From positions 3,190,023-3,254,022 of the forward strand of contig JAQFVV010000012.1 in NCBI GenBank assembly GCA_028023455.1: 64,000 nucleotides of DNA. The letters are read 5' to 3'. The notes beneath the pieces were generated by a model. That model was not told where the DNA came from. It worked only from the letters and a program-made list of their open reading frames with translations, and searched no databases. A program made the position numbers and the translations under genes. Below, in pieces: positions 24,220 through 37,399 of this stretch. Each line of letters starts with the position of its first letter. The first letter of the stretch is position 1. The stretch comes from Epiperipatus broadwayi. Its lineage: Eukaryota; Onychophora; Udeonychophora; Euonychophora; Peripatidae.

Positions 24220-27200
24220 AAATAAAGTAAATGTTTATTAATAAACGTGTTGTTATAAAATAAACAGATTTTAAATCTTGTAATTAGGTTCTGATAAATC
24301 TGTTTTTTGATAAACATCATTGGATATTTGGTAAGTGTATAAAAGAAAAAATGTGCAGAATAAATTAGACTGGAAAGAAAAATAATGTTCAGTCCTTTCT
24401 AGTCTATAGCTGTTTGAGTTTGCAGGTGCAATATTAAATTTATTTTTAAAAAAACTGATCTGAGACACAATTTTTACAATAACTTCAGTTTTAATGATGT
24501 TAGCGCATAAAAATTTACATTAATAGAAACTAGAAAAATAAAGGAAAACGATAAGTCTAAGACAAATACTGATAATCATTTAAAAAATAAGGAAAAAAGA
24601 AATTTCAACATCTGACATAATTATTACTTTATTGTTTGTTCATAATTTCTAATTTATCATTAATTAAGTTTAAATTACATCTTCAGTAATAATTTTTTTT
24701 ATTCCTCAGAAAAGTATCTTTCAAACCATATATAATACATATTACCTGAGATAATCCATAGCTTCACAATCTTCAAAACAAGTGGCATATGAATTTTTTA
24801 TTTTTATCCTGTACCCCAAGAGTTACCAAATTTCAAAAGTGTCTATAAAAAAAGATTCATCCTAATAAAAGATACAAAACAAATCATTTCCAGAAGATAG
24901 ATATGCGTTCATCATCATAGCAATTGGCTTCTTGTCTATCTAAAACTAGAAATTGTAGGTTACTGTCTGTATCACTGATAAAATGAGTTTCACAATTCAT
25001 TTTATATTTTTTTGTGTACATCAGTGATATTTATATTATTTATGCACATCATTGATGCTATCTTGTTATATTTATTGTTCCACAAAGATAGAATATATTT
25101 GCATATAGCTCATTTTCTAGCTATAGATTTGAAAATAATGTGATGCAAAATGTGGCAAAATTACTAACTCCACAGCATGATTATCAAGGCATAGGCAAGA
25201 ATCAAAATGATTCTTTGTCTGCATACAGTTTCATGTGGTATATGCATAACCATTGTGTCTACTACTACACAAACATAATTTGAAATCTCTCTTTTATTGG
25301 TTTTAAGTGTTTATATTTTCACTTGGTACTATGCCCAGTAAATTTTGTGAATGCTTTATCAACAGAAACTTGTCTTTACATTTGATTATGTTTTTAAAAT
25401 TTACATTGCACTGCTCTCTATATATAAATCATTACTTGTTATACAACCTTTCTGTACATTTGATTATCAGATTATAAAATTTACATTCAAGAGTAAACAC
25501 AAACACACCAAATAAACATAATAAATTATTAATATCAAAGATACAACATTACTGTACATATGAATAATAATTTATATGCTATAATAAAGAGCACAAATGA
25601 TTTTAATATTATATTATTTATAATTTTATATTACACACACACCAATATAAACGTAAATTAATAAACTATACAAATAAATTATATTAATAAATTTATATTA
25701 TCAAAAAAATTTAAAAAATCTACTTATGAATTTGCAATTACATTGACATCTCATTGTAGGCCTTGAATGTGAATGACCTCCGTATTTTTAACCCATTTTC
25801 ACTTTATAACCAGGCCATTTATAATTTTCTGCCATTATCACTTTGTGTAAACTAGAAAATTAACTAAAATAGAAAAAAATTAAATCTACCTCTTTAAAAA
25901 AAATTCATAAAAAAATCAATTTTTTTTTTAATTTCAATCGAAAAGATGGTATTCAAAAGATATTTAAGATGGATTGAATTTCCATATTTCTGTTGATATC
26001 ATGCTTATAGTTTTTCAATAATTTAAAAAAGAAAACAAAATTTCAAACAATTAGCTATGACATTCTTCTGACCTGCTGTTCTGAGCCAAGCAGATAGATA
26101 TTCAAAGCCTCAACTCAAAAAGTGATGTTGCAGTGATCATGAAGGGAAGTAAAATTGCTGATTAAAACAGTTTTCTACTGTAGACATGTCTCATTGGCAT
26201 TTGAAAGTATTTTTTAATTCTAAAATTCACAACAGCAAATATGGCAATAGCTAGAAGAAAATTATCTACTAGATATGGCTACAAAATTAATAACAACACC
26301 AGTCAAAACATCTTGAGTGATGCAGTCAGATCCAAAATGCTAGTACTGAAGTTTGATAAAACAAGTTACTGCCTGATTTAATTAAGCTATAAGGAGAGAA
26401 GTGGACTGTGCTATAAGAACTATCATGACCTACTGTATAGCCTATCTAACATCATCAATGCCCATGGAAAACAACTGCCATCGAGAATGAGCTAATAAAA
26501 ACTTATTCATTCATATAGTAAAAGAACATTATATGCAAAAAGCATGCTTTCAAATTCTTTAAATTTTACACTTGGTATAATCTTATTAATACAGTTATCA
26601 TAAGACTTTAAGTTTAAAATATCTCTGATAATTATTATATATATTATTTATAGTGTTTTGTATTACAATTTTTATACTTAGTAATAGTTGCAAATATATA
26701 AGCAACAATTTTCTATATCTATTATTAATGCATTATTAAATTATTATTAATCAGTTTACTTTGTGATCAATTATGAATTCATTCCAAACATTATGCTATT
26801 AACATTTATTATGCTGTTAATATCCACAACCATGATAAATCTTGCAATCTACTGGGGACATGCAGGGTAAAGGGTAATAATTTATAAACTATGATGATTG
26901 GTCATTAATAAATTTTCCCAAAGTAAACTTTGCATTTAAAATGTTTGGAGCTTTGAGTTTCATTTTCTTCTTATTGAAACTAGAAAACAAATTAAAAATA
27001 TTTTTGGGATTAATTCTACTTAGTTTAAGCTTCAATGCTAGCTTATAAGATCATAATAACTATTTGGTTAATATTGTTGTATATATTTGAACTTAACAAT
27101 TTTTAATTGAATATATTAACCATAATATAAATATGCATTTTTGCATACATAAAATTTTCAAAAAGTTGCTATATGTGCTAATAGGTTTAGAAGGTACCTT

Positions 27201-27781
27201 TACTGGTGTGATTTTTTTATTCCTAAAATTTCACTTTTTTATTATCTTGTTTTTTCATATATATTATTGTAACAATGTTGACAGTACAACTTAACATATA
27301 TTACAGAATGGTAAAGTAAAAACATTTTGTATATATTGAAGATGCAATACTTTTGATGTTCATATTTAAATTCAAATTTTAAATATATCTTTAATAGAAT
27401 GACTATGCTATTTATCAAAATGACACATGCATAATTGCCTTATGTTTTTTTCCCCATAAGTTGAGTAATACAGAGTTATTGCTTGGAAAAACTTATTTAT
27501 GACTCTACAAGTATGATTACACTAACATGTTCAGAACATCACATAAAATAGTTATCTTTGTCATTATCTGTTTTATTATTTATTTGTTTTATACTTAATT
27601 ACTAATCGAGTTATTAATAAGAACCCCAAATCTAGATGATTATTTTTATTGTTTTAAATGTAAATACAAAACTATATTTACAAACATCACTTGCATTCAT
27701 AAGATACATAAGTCTATATTAAATAGTCAAAATAAGAGTCATAGATCATGTGACACAGTTCTCTTAAGTTTGTAAGATATT
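24220..27781. other. AT-rich intergenic sequence, no gene supported
   Basis: A patch at about 26040-26510 is less AT-biased and non-repetitive. It could be an old element or exon relic, but all frames are broken and I recognise nothing. No RNA gene or transposon ends were found. Confidence 0.5.
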
Positions 27782-28023
27782 AACAATGAGCATTACCAAT
27801 TGCTCAACAAGCTTTGTGATAAATGCTTAGCCAGAGAAAGAATTTAAAATATCTTTGTCAGGAACCCCCCCCCAAATCTCTGACCATGGTTTCATGCTTT
27901 GGCATTCCTCAGAGAGGTGCCAGGGTAGGTTCAGACACTAGATCTAAAGATACCAACCCAAATCCAGCATTTATCTAAAAGTTATCTATTGAGCTTGTTG
28001 AGCAATTGGCAATGCTCATTGTT
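27782..28023. mobile_element. MITE-like element with 33-bp terminal inverted repeats
   Basis: The ends 27782-27814 (AACAATGAGCATTACCAATT...) and 27991-28023 are inverted copies with few mismatches. The interior of about 175 bp includes a C9 run at 27866-27874 and the block TGGTTTCATGCTTTGGCATT. It has no coding capacity. The interior block recurs inverted at 32621-32740, which shows a mobile family. No target duplication longer than a TA-like dinucleotide is evident, so the superfamily is unassigned. Confidence 0.7.
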
Positions 28024-28499
28024 TATAAGTCTATATTGTTTGGGGAAATGTGGTGAGTAAACATCTTTTCTTCAATTAGCTTCATTAATTTATAGTCTTA
28101 ATTCTTTTTCTTTGTAACTTTTGCTCAGTCAATTTAGCATGATATCTGGAGCTGAAGTGTCACTAATAATAATATGAAATATTTATTAGTGTTTTGCAAA
28201 AATGTAATAGCATTGGTGATAGAAAATATAAACAATTTGAAATTTATATTAACATTTTCATTTTATATTTGAATTAATATTTCAAAATTAGCAATTTTTC
28301 CCCATCAGTTATTTAGAGAAATTCCAATATTTAATAGATTGTCAATTCTTGGGAAAAACATTTTAAATTGAAGTTTGATTCTTAGTGATGTTTTAATTTT
28401 TTTATTGGTTGTGGCTCAAATTTTCAAAGCGTGTTCCCCTTTCAATTTGATATTATTTGAATTCTAATTCTTTCCAAATAAACCTACATTATTCATAGA
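28024..28499. other. AT-rich spacer, nothing recognised
   Basis: No feature supported between the MITE-like element and the repeat triplet that follows. Confidence 0.5.
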
Positions 28500-28675
28500 A
28501 TTGTAGAGAAGAAAACTAAGCTCCTATCATGTATTGTTTCATACCTATTGTAAATCTCTGCCCACTCACCCATCAGTAACACTTTTAAAAGCTTAAATAA
28601 ATTACTTAAGCATAGAGCTTATTTGTATATACACCAACTCTTACTTTCCATGCTTATATCAGGGATTGAATCTAT
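28500..28675 (-). repeat. repeat triplet, inverted copy
   Basis: Reverse complement of the repeat at 28695-28870. Read in reverse it contains ATTCAATCCCTGATATAAG, then GAGTTGGTGTATATACAAAT, GGTGAGTG and AGAGATTTACAAT. Together with 28695-28870 it forms a hairpin with a loop of about 20 bp. Confidence 0.75.
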
Positions 28676-28694
28676 TGTGTATCTGATGCCATAG

Positions 28695-28913
28695 ATTCAA
28701 GCCCTGATATAAGTAAGATCAGTAGGAGTTGGTGTATATACAAATATACTTCAATATTAAGTGATTCACTTAAGATCTTGTCTCTTTGTGACAGGTGAGT
28801 GTGTAGAGATTTATAATAGTTGCAAAATAGCACATGATCAGAGGTTAATTTTTTTTCTACAATTACAGATTTTCAGCATTTAATAATAGTAGATTTACAT
28901 TTATTCATAATTA
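28695..28913 (+). repeat. repeat triplet, direct copy 1
   Basis: It shares ATTCAAGCCCTGATATAAG, the GAGTTGGTGTATATACAAAT segment, AGATTTATAATAG and ACAGATTTTCAGCA with the copy at 29021-29200, at an offset of about 325 bp. The ATTCAAGCCC motif faintly resembles a pol III B box, so a SINE origin is possible but unproven. Confidence 0.75.
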
Positions 28914-29020
28914 ATATATGTGTAATTGCAGGTAGTTAAAAATGAGACTCTTTTACCCTTGTGATAACAATTAAATTTTTATAATTTAAATGTTAATTAC
29001 AATATCAGGCACGCAATAAA

Positions 29021-29200
29021 TTCAAGACTTGATGTAAGAATGGTCAGTACAGGTTGATGTATATATAAATATACTCTCATAATGATGAATGAGTGTATGA
29101 AGATTTACAGTATTTATGAAACAGCATGTGATTGGAGGTTAATTCCTTTTTACTCAATTACAGATTTTCAGCACTTTATAATAGTAGGTTTACTTAGAGA
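29021..29200 (+). repeat. repeat triplet, direct copy 2
   Basis: Diverged direct copy of 28695-28913. It keeps TTGATGTATATATAAATATA, the ACAGCATGTGAT segment and ACAGATTTTCAGCACTTTAT. Confidence 0.7.
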
Positions 29201-32200
29201 ATTATATTTCTGGCAACAAAATACAATCCAAAATGTTTAAATAAACATTTTCCAAAAATTCAGAAGGTAATATAGTGAATTATATATATAAAAAAACTAT
29301 ATAAAGAAACGAGTTTACATATATAAAAAAAAACTATATAAAGAGATGATTACTATATATTTATGCACTCATATTTTATATTAAATTTAGCCTAATTTTC
29401 AAAAATATATTGAATCTTTTATCATGATTTCATATATCACTATCTTTTCATAGTATCAGCAAGGTATGATGAATGATAATGCTCCTCCACCACAGCTCAA
29501 AAAAGAATTTATATAATAAAAAGAGAAATAAATATATGATTATAAATACAATAATCAAATATCTAATATAAAAATAATTATTTGTCCACAATGTTGTTAT
29601 TGATAATTCGTTATTTGTTTCAATTTTATTTAGATTGGTTATTATATTAAATATATGATTGTATATCAATACATATTTTATTAAATAACATTTATTTAGA
29701 TCTTTATTATCAGACAATTTGTTTTCTAAATAATAGCTAAAAATATAAAAGCATTATTGTAAGTCAAACTATAACTATATTTGTTAATATTACATGGATT
29801 TTTTTAAATCTCTTTTATTAAGCAAATCAGGGGCTTTAAAACTTGCAATAAAAATAATATTTGAAATTTAATTTCTATCATTTTAATAACTTTCTTTAGG
29901 TTTGGGATTTTGATCTTTTTCTTGTTCAGAATTTTATTTTATAAAATTTTTAATTGGTTTTAAATATATATATAAATGTATAATTAAATAAGCAGTTTAC
30001 AAAAATTTGTAATTATTTTACACATTGACTGCCAGTGACAAATTCCGTAATATTAAAAATGAGTTCATTTATTTATAATTATTAATAATTATATTTTTTT
30101 AGTAAATTAAAAGCAAATAATAGTTATAAGCGCAATAAATATGAATCAGCTTTGTTTTAAAAAACTGAATATTTTTTGATAAAAAAATTTTAAAAAAATG
30201 TTTTTTTTTCATTTAGTTTTTTTTTTTTTTTTTTAGAGAGAGAGATTATTCATGTTAGGATAAATAAGTATTTTAGTCAAGTATTCCAAGCAATGTATTA
30301 ATTGTTTAAATTCAGTCATGTTAATATTATTATCATACCAGTTTAACTCTAGTTTTCTATTATTTTTACAATTATTCTTTAAACAGTTTGAAGATAACTA
30401 TTAAAGTAGCTGAATGTAAACGATTTTATTATTTGGGATATGTACATATTGTAAAATCAGCATAATGGAAAGATTTCTAAACTGTTTCTTTAAAAACTGT
30501 AATGTAATTTGATCATTATTTTATGTACTAATTGATTATTTGTAAGAAATAGTTATTTATATTATCAAATGTGGATTCTTTTTAAAATTTTATTTCTCAC
30601 ATTCACATTTATTTTAGCATAGTTTAATGAATTAGGTCTATATATTTAGTGAAATTAAGGTTGAATAAGACTTAGGAATTGTTTATATAATTCAAAATAG
30701 CTCAGAAATTTTTTCCGCATGATCATCTCATAGCCATTCAAATTTGGATGTAAATAGATTCCTACTTATTTTTAGTTACAATTAAAATAATAATTAAAAA
30801 ATGTTAAAATTTTCACTATATAACATTTTCTACAACTGATAACATATGTCTTTTTTATTGGTATTCTTTTATGCAGAGGCTTCTTTAAAAACAGTTCTAC
30901 CTTTATCTACTTTTACTATTATTTACAATGCAAAATAAACCTATTAATGTTAGTGGCTATATCAATTCTGAATCTTGTAAATATTTAGAATGTAAATATG
31001 CAAATTTCAAGATTGCCAGGAAGCATAATTTGTGTAAATTTGAATAAGATAAAAAAGATAATATTCATATATCTGAATTACTAGAGATAGATTTCAATAA
31101 ATGTGCTTTATTTAAACATATTAATCATTTTAATAATTAATTAGAATTTAATAGTAATTGCATTATGGATAATAAACCTTGGATAACCTTCCATATATAT
31201 TTTCTATGTCTTAAAGTATAAAAAAATTGTTTGATAAGAATATAATGTACATTTTTGTTCACCTACTTTGGCAAACCATTCAATTACCAATAGTAAAGAT
31301 AAAACTGATCCCAGAATGTCCTCAAATTGTTTATTTGATTAGGTATCAGAAATATAATTGCTCTTATGTTTACTATTATGGATCCAGGGTATACATTAAT
31401 GTAATACTCAAACACCACATGTATTGATCAATAAAAGTAAGTTGGATTTTATTTAGCTATGTTTTCAATCCTAGCAAGGTAAAAATGATTTTCAGTGAAC
31501 ATAATGCTAGGAAATGTAAAATTAAAAAGGCTTGATTTATTAATAATAATAATTTTGAAATGTACAGAAAGTATATATTGTTGTTCAGTTAAGAACCATT
31601 TGGGCTGTGTGCATTTAGATTGAGTTAAGAACCATTTGGAATAAGTGTAATTATACTGAAAGTTTTATAACTTGGATGTGTTAACATCAAATTGTTTGTT
31701 TGTTTGTTTTTTTTTTAAATTATAACTATTGTCGTTGACAAGGGTGTTCAACATTGAAAATATATTTAGGTTATATATTTCATCAATTACTATTATTTAG
31801 TTTGTATTTCTGGAATTAATATTAATTGTATTAACATTTGAGGGTGTTTTTTATAGTATATTTAATGTGAAAAAGTAAACGAATAAGAAACGTGAAAAGA
31901 TATACTGAATTGCCTTAAGTTTAATCAATAAGTTTGTTAGATATTCTTCACGGAGAAGTTTTTAAAACACGTATCAAATAACAAAATACATGCACCATTT
32001 TTTGTATTAATAAATTATTTTTATGAGGTAAAATGATGGCATGTTACAAATAAGATGTAAATATAATAGAGAGCTAACTCTTATTTTTTTTTCTCTTAGT
32101 AAAATTTTTTTTTCGATATTGTTTGGTAAGCATCACAACTATTTAATTTATAAATATTTTTTTTCCAACAAAATGTTTTTAGCTTTTCAATAAATAAGTA

Positions 32201-32620
32201 AAAAAATTCTAATTTTGACTGCATATTTTTTAAAGCAGCTTAATTAAAATTGTCGTTTTGTGTGTACATTTTAATATAATTTTAAGTTGTTTTTAAAACA
32301 TTTAAGAATTACAATTTACAATTAATTAAAACTATAAAATAATTATTTTAATTTAATTGAATAAAAACAGTTTTAGTAAAAAAAAAAAAAAGTTGTTAAC
32401 AATTCAAGTTTAAATATTAAAAGAACTAAAAAAATATTTATTAACTCAGACTATTAATTACAATGCTAAATCTATAAAATGAATGCCATGTGTGTTTTAG
32501 AGGAGTGATAGAATGTAGGACTCTAGAGCATAAGATCCTCAGATGTGATACTTCTGGCTCACAAACTTCCCATTAGCTTTCTTAAAATAAAACCATTTAC
32601 ATATTTAAAAAAAATTATCC
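29201..32620. other. AT-rich intergenic sequence, no gene supported
   Basis: Small local duplications occur at about 29280-29345 (a TATATAAAAAAACTATATAAAG-type unit twice) and at 31588-31640 (GTTAAGAACCATTTGG twice). Long T runs lie near 30218-30234. Frames of up to 89 codons are I/Y/F/N-rich and probably chance. Confidence 0.55.
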
Positions 32621-32740
32621 TAGCATCTCACTGAGGAGTGCCAAAGCATGAAACCATTGGTCTGAGATTAGGGAGTGATTTTCAAGATAGAGTTTTTTAA
32701 ATGCTTTGTTTAGCTGACATTTGTCAATAAAGCTTGTTAG
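32621..32740 (-). mobile_element. MITE-like element, decayed second copy
   Basis: Reverse complement of the interior and one end of the element at 27782-28023. GGAGTGCCAAAGCATGAAACC matches the complement of its central block, and ATAAAGCTTGTTAGAGCAA matches its terminal repeat with changes. The other terminus is missing or unrecognisable. Confidence 0.65.
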
Positions 32741-33390
32741 AGCAAATTAGTAGAGCTCTTTATTTTTTATTTGCATATTTATTTTTATTTTATGCAAGCA
32801 AAAAAAAAAGACATTTTGAAAATAATTTGCTTTTCAGTCTTTAAAATGATTTTTAAAAAAAGTTGTTATAACAATCTTTTTTATTTTGTCAACTCTACAA
32901 AACTAAAAAAAAAGTTTAACTTTAATTATAATAAATAAGTTATTCTTTTTTGTAAAAATAGTAAACACTACTTATTTTATAACAAAAGTATTTAATAGTA
33001 AATGTTAGAGTTTACAATTGCTCATATTAATTATCAATGACAATATAACATTATATTAAAATTTTATATTTTGTATGTATATATTTTATCATAATTTTAA
33101 TGTACTTATTTAAGGATATATATCTGTTTTCTGTTTTTCTTACAAAGAAAAATGACTAACTTGAAATAGACAGATGTAGGGTACTATTTCAAAATGATAG
33201 TATTCGATTATCAACAACAGTATTAATTGTTTATTAATAATATTTTTGAATCATTCTTCTATGAATAAAATATAATTATTGACTATTGTCAAATATAGTT
33301 TGCCATGGATTACAATGGTAGTGTGAAGAAATGTTATTTTCTGAAAACAATATTCATAATAGCAATTTATCATCTATATATTAATATATA
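32741..33390. other. AT-rich spacer, nothing recognised
   Basis: Poly-A and poly-T runs only. Confidence 0.55.
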
Positions 33391-33650
33391 GGAGGTTTGA
33401 AGTCAGACTCTTACATGACCCTCAACTATCCACACTATCTCATACTGCTATCACTCTTGATTACACACATGTTGTAGATAAACAATATCCAATATATGTA
33501 TTTTGTGCTAAATAGCACTTGTCAGTTGTTTCAGATTATCATCTCTATACATATATACAATCAAAGTGTGCATGATCAAGTGTGTCAGCAGTATGATATA
33601 ATGTGGATAGTTGAAGGTCATGTGAAAGTCTGAGTTCAAACCCTCTATAT
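33391..33650. repeat. SINE-like repeat, copy X3, as a foldback
   Basis: The left half (33391-33500) resembles block A of the repeats at 12688 and 55655. The right half (33560-33650) is its inverted copy: TATCCACACTATCTCATACTG on the left against CAGTATGATATAATGTGGATA on the right. The central part (about 33510-33555) matches the AGCACTTGTCAGTTG region of the same family. The GAGTTCAAACCC motif near 33630 is close to a pol III B box. The locus appears to be two opposed SINE-like copies or a foldback derivative. Confidence 0.6.
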
Positions 33651-35140
33651 ATTACATATTGAAGTGTGGGTATGAAAAAGCCTGTACTGCAGAAAAAATT
33701 TATAATCTATATATTAGTTTATTTGAATATACTTATTTTATATTTAAATCATTTATAATATGTACTTGAACAATATATAAAATCAATAGCTTTTATGAAA
33801 TATGGTATCTAAACTATATTTTGTTTGTGCCTTATATAATACCAACAATTATAATTTTTTAGTTTCCAATAATTATTTACTTGACATATAAGGATAATCA
33901 ATTGCAATTATTTTCTATATTCTTCAATAAACTTTTCTATACTCCTCTTTTATACAATTTTTATTGATAACTTTGCATTGAGTCATTTCTAAATAATTTT
34001 CAATGACACTTTTTAAAATGTCATTGACAGTAGTTTAATTTTAAAATTACTAGTTCACACAGTCTTAACATAGTTTATTATACAAGTAGTGTATAACTGC
34101 ATAGGAAGTCAATAGTCTTTTTGTAAATCACACTTTATCATATAATAAACTTTGAACCAATAAGAAGGATAGTACATTGTTAAAATCCTTCAATAAATTG
34201 AATGTATTTTTCTTCTTTTTATTTTTAAACAGTATTGCTTAACTCTTCAATTTCCAAATAATGCAATCAAATCAAGGTTAACTTTGGAAAATGTAATTGT
34301 TTATATACATGCAATTTAGTTTGAATTTAATGAAATAAAATTGTTTTAATTAATTGTTGCTAAAATAATTTTAAACATAACTGAAAAAATAAAAAAGGAA
34401 ACTATGATTTTATTTGAGAAAATGAAAAAACAAAACATATTTTTTACATTAATCAGATTAATACAATTATTTTCCCTTCTTTATTATGATGTAAGTTTAA
34501 ATCCTTTAAAAAATATATTTATAAAAATAAATACATTTATATTCATTAAATAAAAATATCTTTCAAATAAGCCAAACAATTGTGAAATAAAAAATAATAC
34601 TTTTATATTATTTCTTCTTAGTAAAAAAAATGCAAACAAGTGTTGCCATTTTAAACAATTTGATTTCTACAATTTATTCTTTGAATAATAGAAGTTTATC
34701 CCTTATTTAATTTCGAGTCATTAGAGACACACTTTAGTTTTTTTTAAAAATTGCATTTTTCATCCTCTGCTGAAACTTTTGCGAAGCTTTTTTTACGGCT
34801 TTAAAATTCATGTATATTTAATTTCTAATATTATAATACAAAAAAAAATCAATAGATGGCTTGGAAATCCAAGAGGTGGTCCAACAAACAATTGCAAGCT
34901 CCACCAATGATGATGAAGCAGTCGATCTTAGCCCAAGATCGATCTTCACTATTCTACTACTTGACCCACAATTCACCCTGCTTCTTTTTGTCATATGTAT
35001 ATAAATTATATGTGTATTTTTGAGAAGCATCTATGAGATTTATAAATATAAATCTTAAATAAAAAATTTCTTTAATTATTTTAAATATTAACTTCAATGG
35101 ATGTGACTCAGATATATACATGTATTAATGGAGCATATAT
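33651..35140. other. AT-rich spacer with one unusual patch
   Basis: The patch 34850-34990 is distinctly less AT-rich and carries a small palindrome (TCGATCTTAGCCCAAGATCGA at 34922-34942). I could not assign it to any gene or element. A 70-codon minus-strand frame across it has no recognisable motif. Confidence 0.45.
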
Positions 35141-35631
35141 ATATATATATTGTACCATTTGTTTATATGGTACAAATATATTGGCATTCGGTAAGATATT
35201 TAAAAGCTAAGAAAAAAAGTAAATTTAGCGATCTGTTAAAAGAAAAACATTTTTAGATTTTTTTCTGATTAGTATAATTTATTTTTAAAAAGAAACATAC
35301 AATGAAAGTTAAAATTGTCATTCGTATTTTTTTTTATGTAATTAAAAATAAAAGTTAAATTGGAAAGAATAAATGACATGCAGATTACTGATCCAGATAA
35401 ATTAAAAGAATTTCAAAAATAAAAAGATTGCAAGTAGAAAAGTAAAAATTCCAAAAGTAAAAAGATTACAATTAGAAAATCTTTTTACTAATTAAAGATG
35501 GCAGAATTATGCTAAAAAAAATAATAACTTTGTAACTTAAATTTAAGAGAAAGTGTAGAAGATTATTATCTTATATGCTGTTAAAATAACGAACAAAAGA
35601 TATGCGCAGAAGTTTCAAAACTGGATCGGGG

Positions 35632-35640
35632 TATAAAAGG
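35632..35640 (+). promoter_or_regulatory. candidate TATA box (TATAAAAGG)
   Basis: A consensus pol II TATA box set in less AT-biased sequence, followed about 75 bp later by a 139-bp tandem duplication. Similar TATA boxes occur in the LTR-like units at 39.5-47.9 kb, so this may be the promoter of a related element. Transcription is not shown by sequence alone. Confidence 0.4.
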
Positions 35641-35713
35641 AGGACAACTTCGATCTAGGTCTTCTCTATACCTTCTAGTTACATGTCTGAAACCTGGAGG
35701 TTTCCATGAGCAT

Positions 35714-35990
35714 AACCTGTGGCAGTAATAGATGTTTGCACAGTATGCCACTTGCAGTACCCAGTCATCAAGAAAGCAATGGAGATGGGCCTTGTGAAGA
35801 CAGCTTTTTGTGATAAAGGGGTCATGACAACCATGCCTTTTCTCCGCGAGCTAACCTGTGGCAGTAATAGACGTCTGCACAGGTATGCCACTTGCAGTAC
35901 CCAGTCATCAAGCAAGCAATGGAAATGGGCCTTGTGAAGACTGCTTTTTGCAATAAAAGGGTCACAACAGTCATGCTTTTTCTCCAGTTA
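35714..35990 (+). repeat. 139-bp tandem duplication
   Basis: Two adjacent copies (about 35714-35852 and 35853-35990) share CCTGTGGCAGTAATAGA, ATGCCACTTGCAGTACCCAG and GGGCCTTGTGAAGAC with roughly 90 percent visual identity. Overlapping frames on both strands (72-78 codons) are by-products of the duplication. No known domain is seen. Confidence 0.85.
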
Positions 35991-36041
35991 TAGAACGGAA
36001 CAATAATGGAAGATGTTAGGCAATCTATTTCCATATATATA

Positions 36042-36605
36042 TAATCACTAAAGACCATTCAACTCTTAGACACTCCAAATATTAATAATAACCAACAATC
36101 TCAAATCTGTTGCTAAGGCAACTTTCTTTTACAATAAATGTGAAATCCCACCTTTATTTATGGTCCAATACATTTATGTATACACAAGGATTGGTTGACT
36201 ACAGAGATTGAAATTATTGATACCTGAAGTTTAAATAAATATTTAATTAGGTAAATAGAACCTGTTCTAAATGCAAACTAATAAATAGTCAATTATAACA
36301 TTACAAAATTGCAATTATAATTTTCAAATTGCACCCAAAGTAATACTTAAATAATAAATGTAATAACGCTCAAGGCTAAATAGGTTTATACGTAATCATT
36401 AAAAAACAATCAAAACTTAGACAATCACAATATCAATAACAAGTTGCAATATTTCGTGTATATACACATATTTTGGGCCATAAATAAAGGTGGGATTGCA
36501 CCTTTATTGTTGAAAGGAGGTTGCTTTGGTGACAGTTTTAGAATGTTGATTATTATTAATATTAGTATTGTCTCAGTGTTGACTGGTTTAAATGGTGACT
36601 TATAA
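36042..36605. repeat. foldback repeat with arms of about 130 bp
   Basis: The left arm (36042-36172) contains AAATCCCACCTTTATTTATGG. The right arm (36474-36605) contains its complement, CCATAAATAAAGGTGGGATT, and further matching blocks (GTTGCTAAGGCAAC against GGTTGCTTTGGTGAC). A third, diverged copy of the left arm lies within the loop at about 36398-36480. A further copy occurs at 57990-58120, so this is an interspersed non-coding family. Confidence 0.7.
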
Positions 36606-37310
36606 AGCCTTGAACATTATTGGGCACACACACACATATATAGAAATTTTAAATTAAACATAGTTCACCATTTATATATATATATAAGAGCAAATATTTC
36701 TAAACATGCTTATTTTATTATTTTTATTTATTTATTTATTTTTTATGATAAATGCCATAAAAGAAAACATTCAAATCTTTATCTATGATTGTCACTCTCC
36801 CCAAAGCTATGAAATAAAAGCACTCTAAATGCTAAACAAATGATAAAGTCTAGAATGAATACCTATTCTTGGAGCTCTGGTGTTTATAAGCGTATCTTTG
36901 TTAATACTGAGCTATCTTTATTTGTACAGGTTACATATTAAATCTTATTTAATTATTATAATCAAGGTGTTAAAAGTGAGATGCTGTTCTGAGATCTTAT
37001 GTCATTGATTATGAATTTAATAATACATACGTTCCATACTCCTCTTCCTGGGATTTATAATAAACTGATTTAAAGATTTGACTATATAATAGAATCATCT
37101 TACATTTCCAGCACTGTCAGTGAATATTGGTTTATTTAAAAGTATGTTCTAAACATGAATCATTTCCTATATTTTAAAAATATTTATTGATAAGGAGGGT
37201 TGATTATTCATAGTGCATGTATGAAAGGTATTTTGCTTTTATCTAAATTATATATATATAATATGCAATCACTCTTCTCAATGTTAAAATAATTTAGTAA
37301 TATCTTCTAT
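36606..37310. other. AT-rich spacer, nothing recognised
   Basis: Short CA and TA runs around 36628-36690. No gene supported. Confidence 0.55.
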
Positions 37311-37399
37311 AAATAAATATAAAGTCTGAACTTCAAATAACCAAACTCAAAAGAAATATGAGTTTGGCCATTTGAGGTTCAGACATTATATTTATTCAC
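37311..37399. repeat. short hairpin, 39-bp arms
   Basis: Arms 37311-37349 and 37360-37399 (AAAGTCTGAACTTCAAATAACC against its near complement) with a loop of about 10 bp. Small foldback element or transcript hairpin. No relatives found in the window. Confidence 0.7.

Noticed and set aside
35679-36058. Overlapping frames of 72-78 codons on both strands
   Set aside because: They arise from the 139-bp tandem duplication and repeat each other. No domain is seen.
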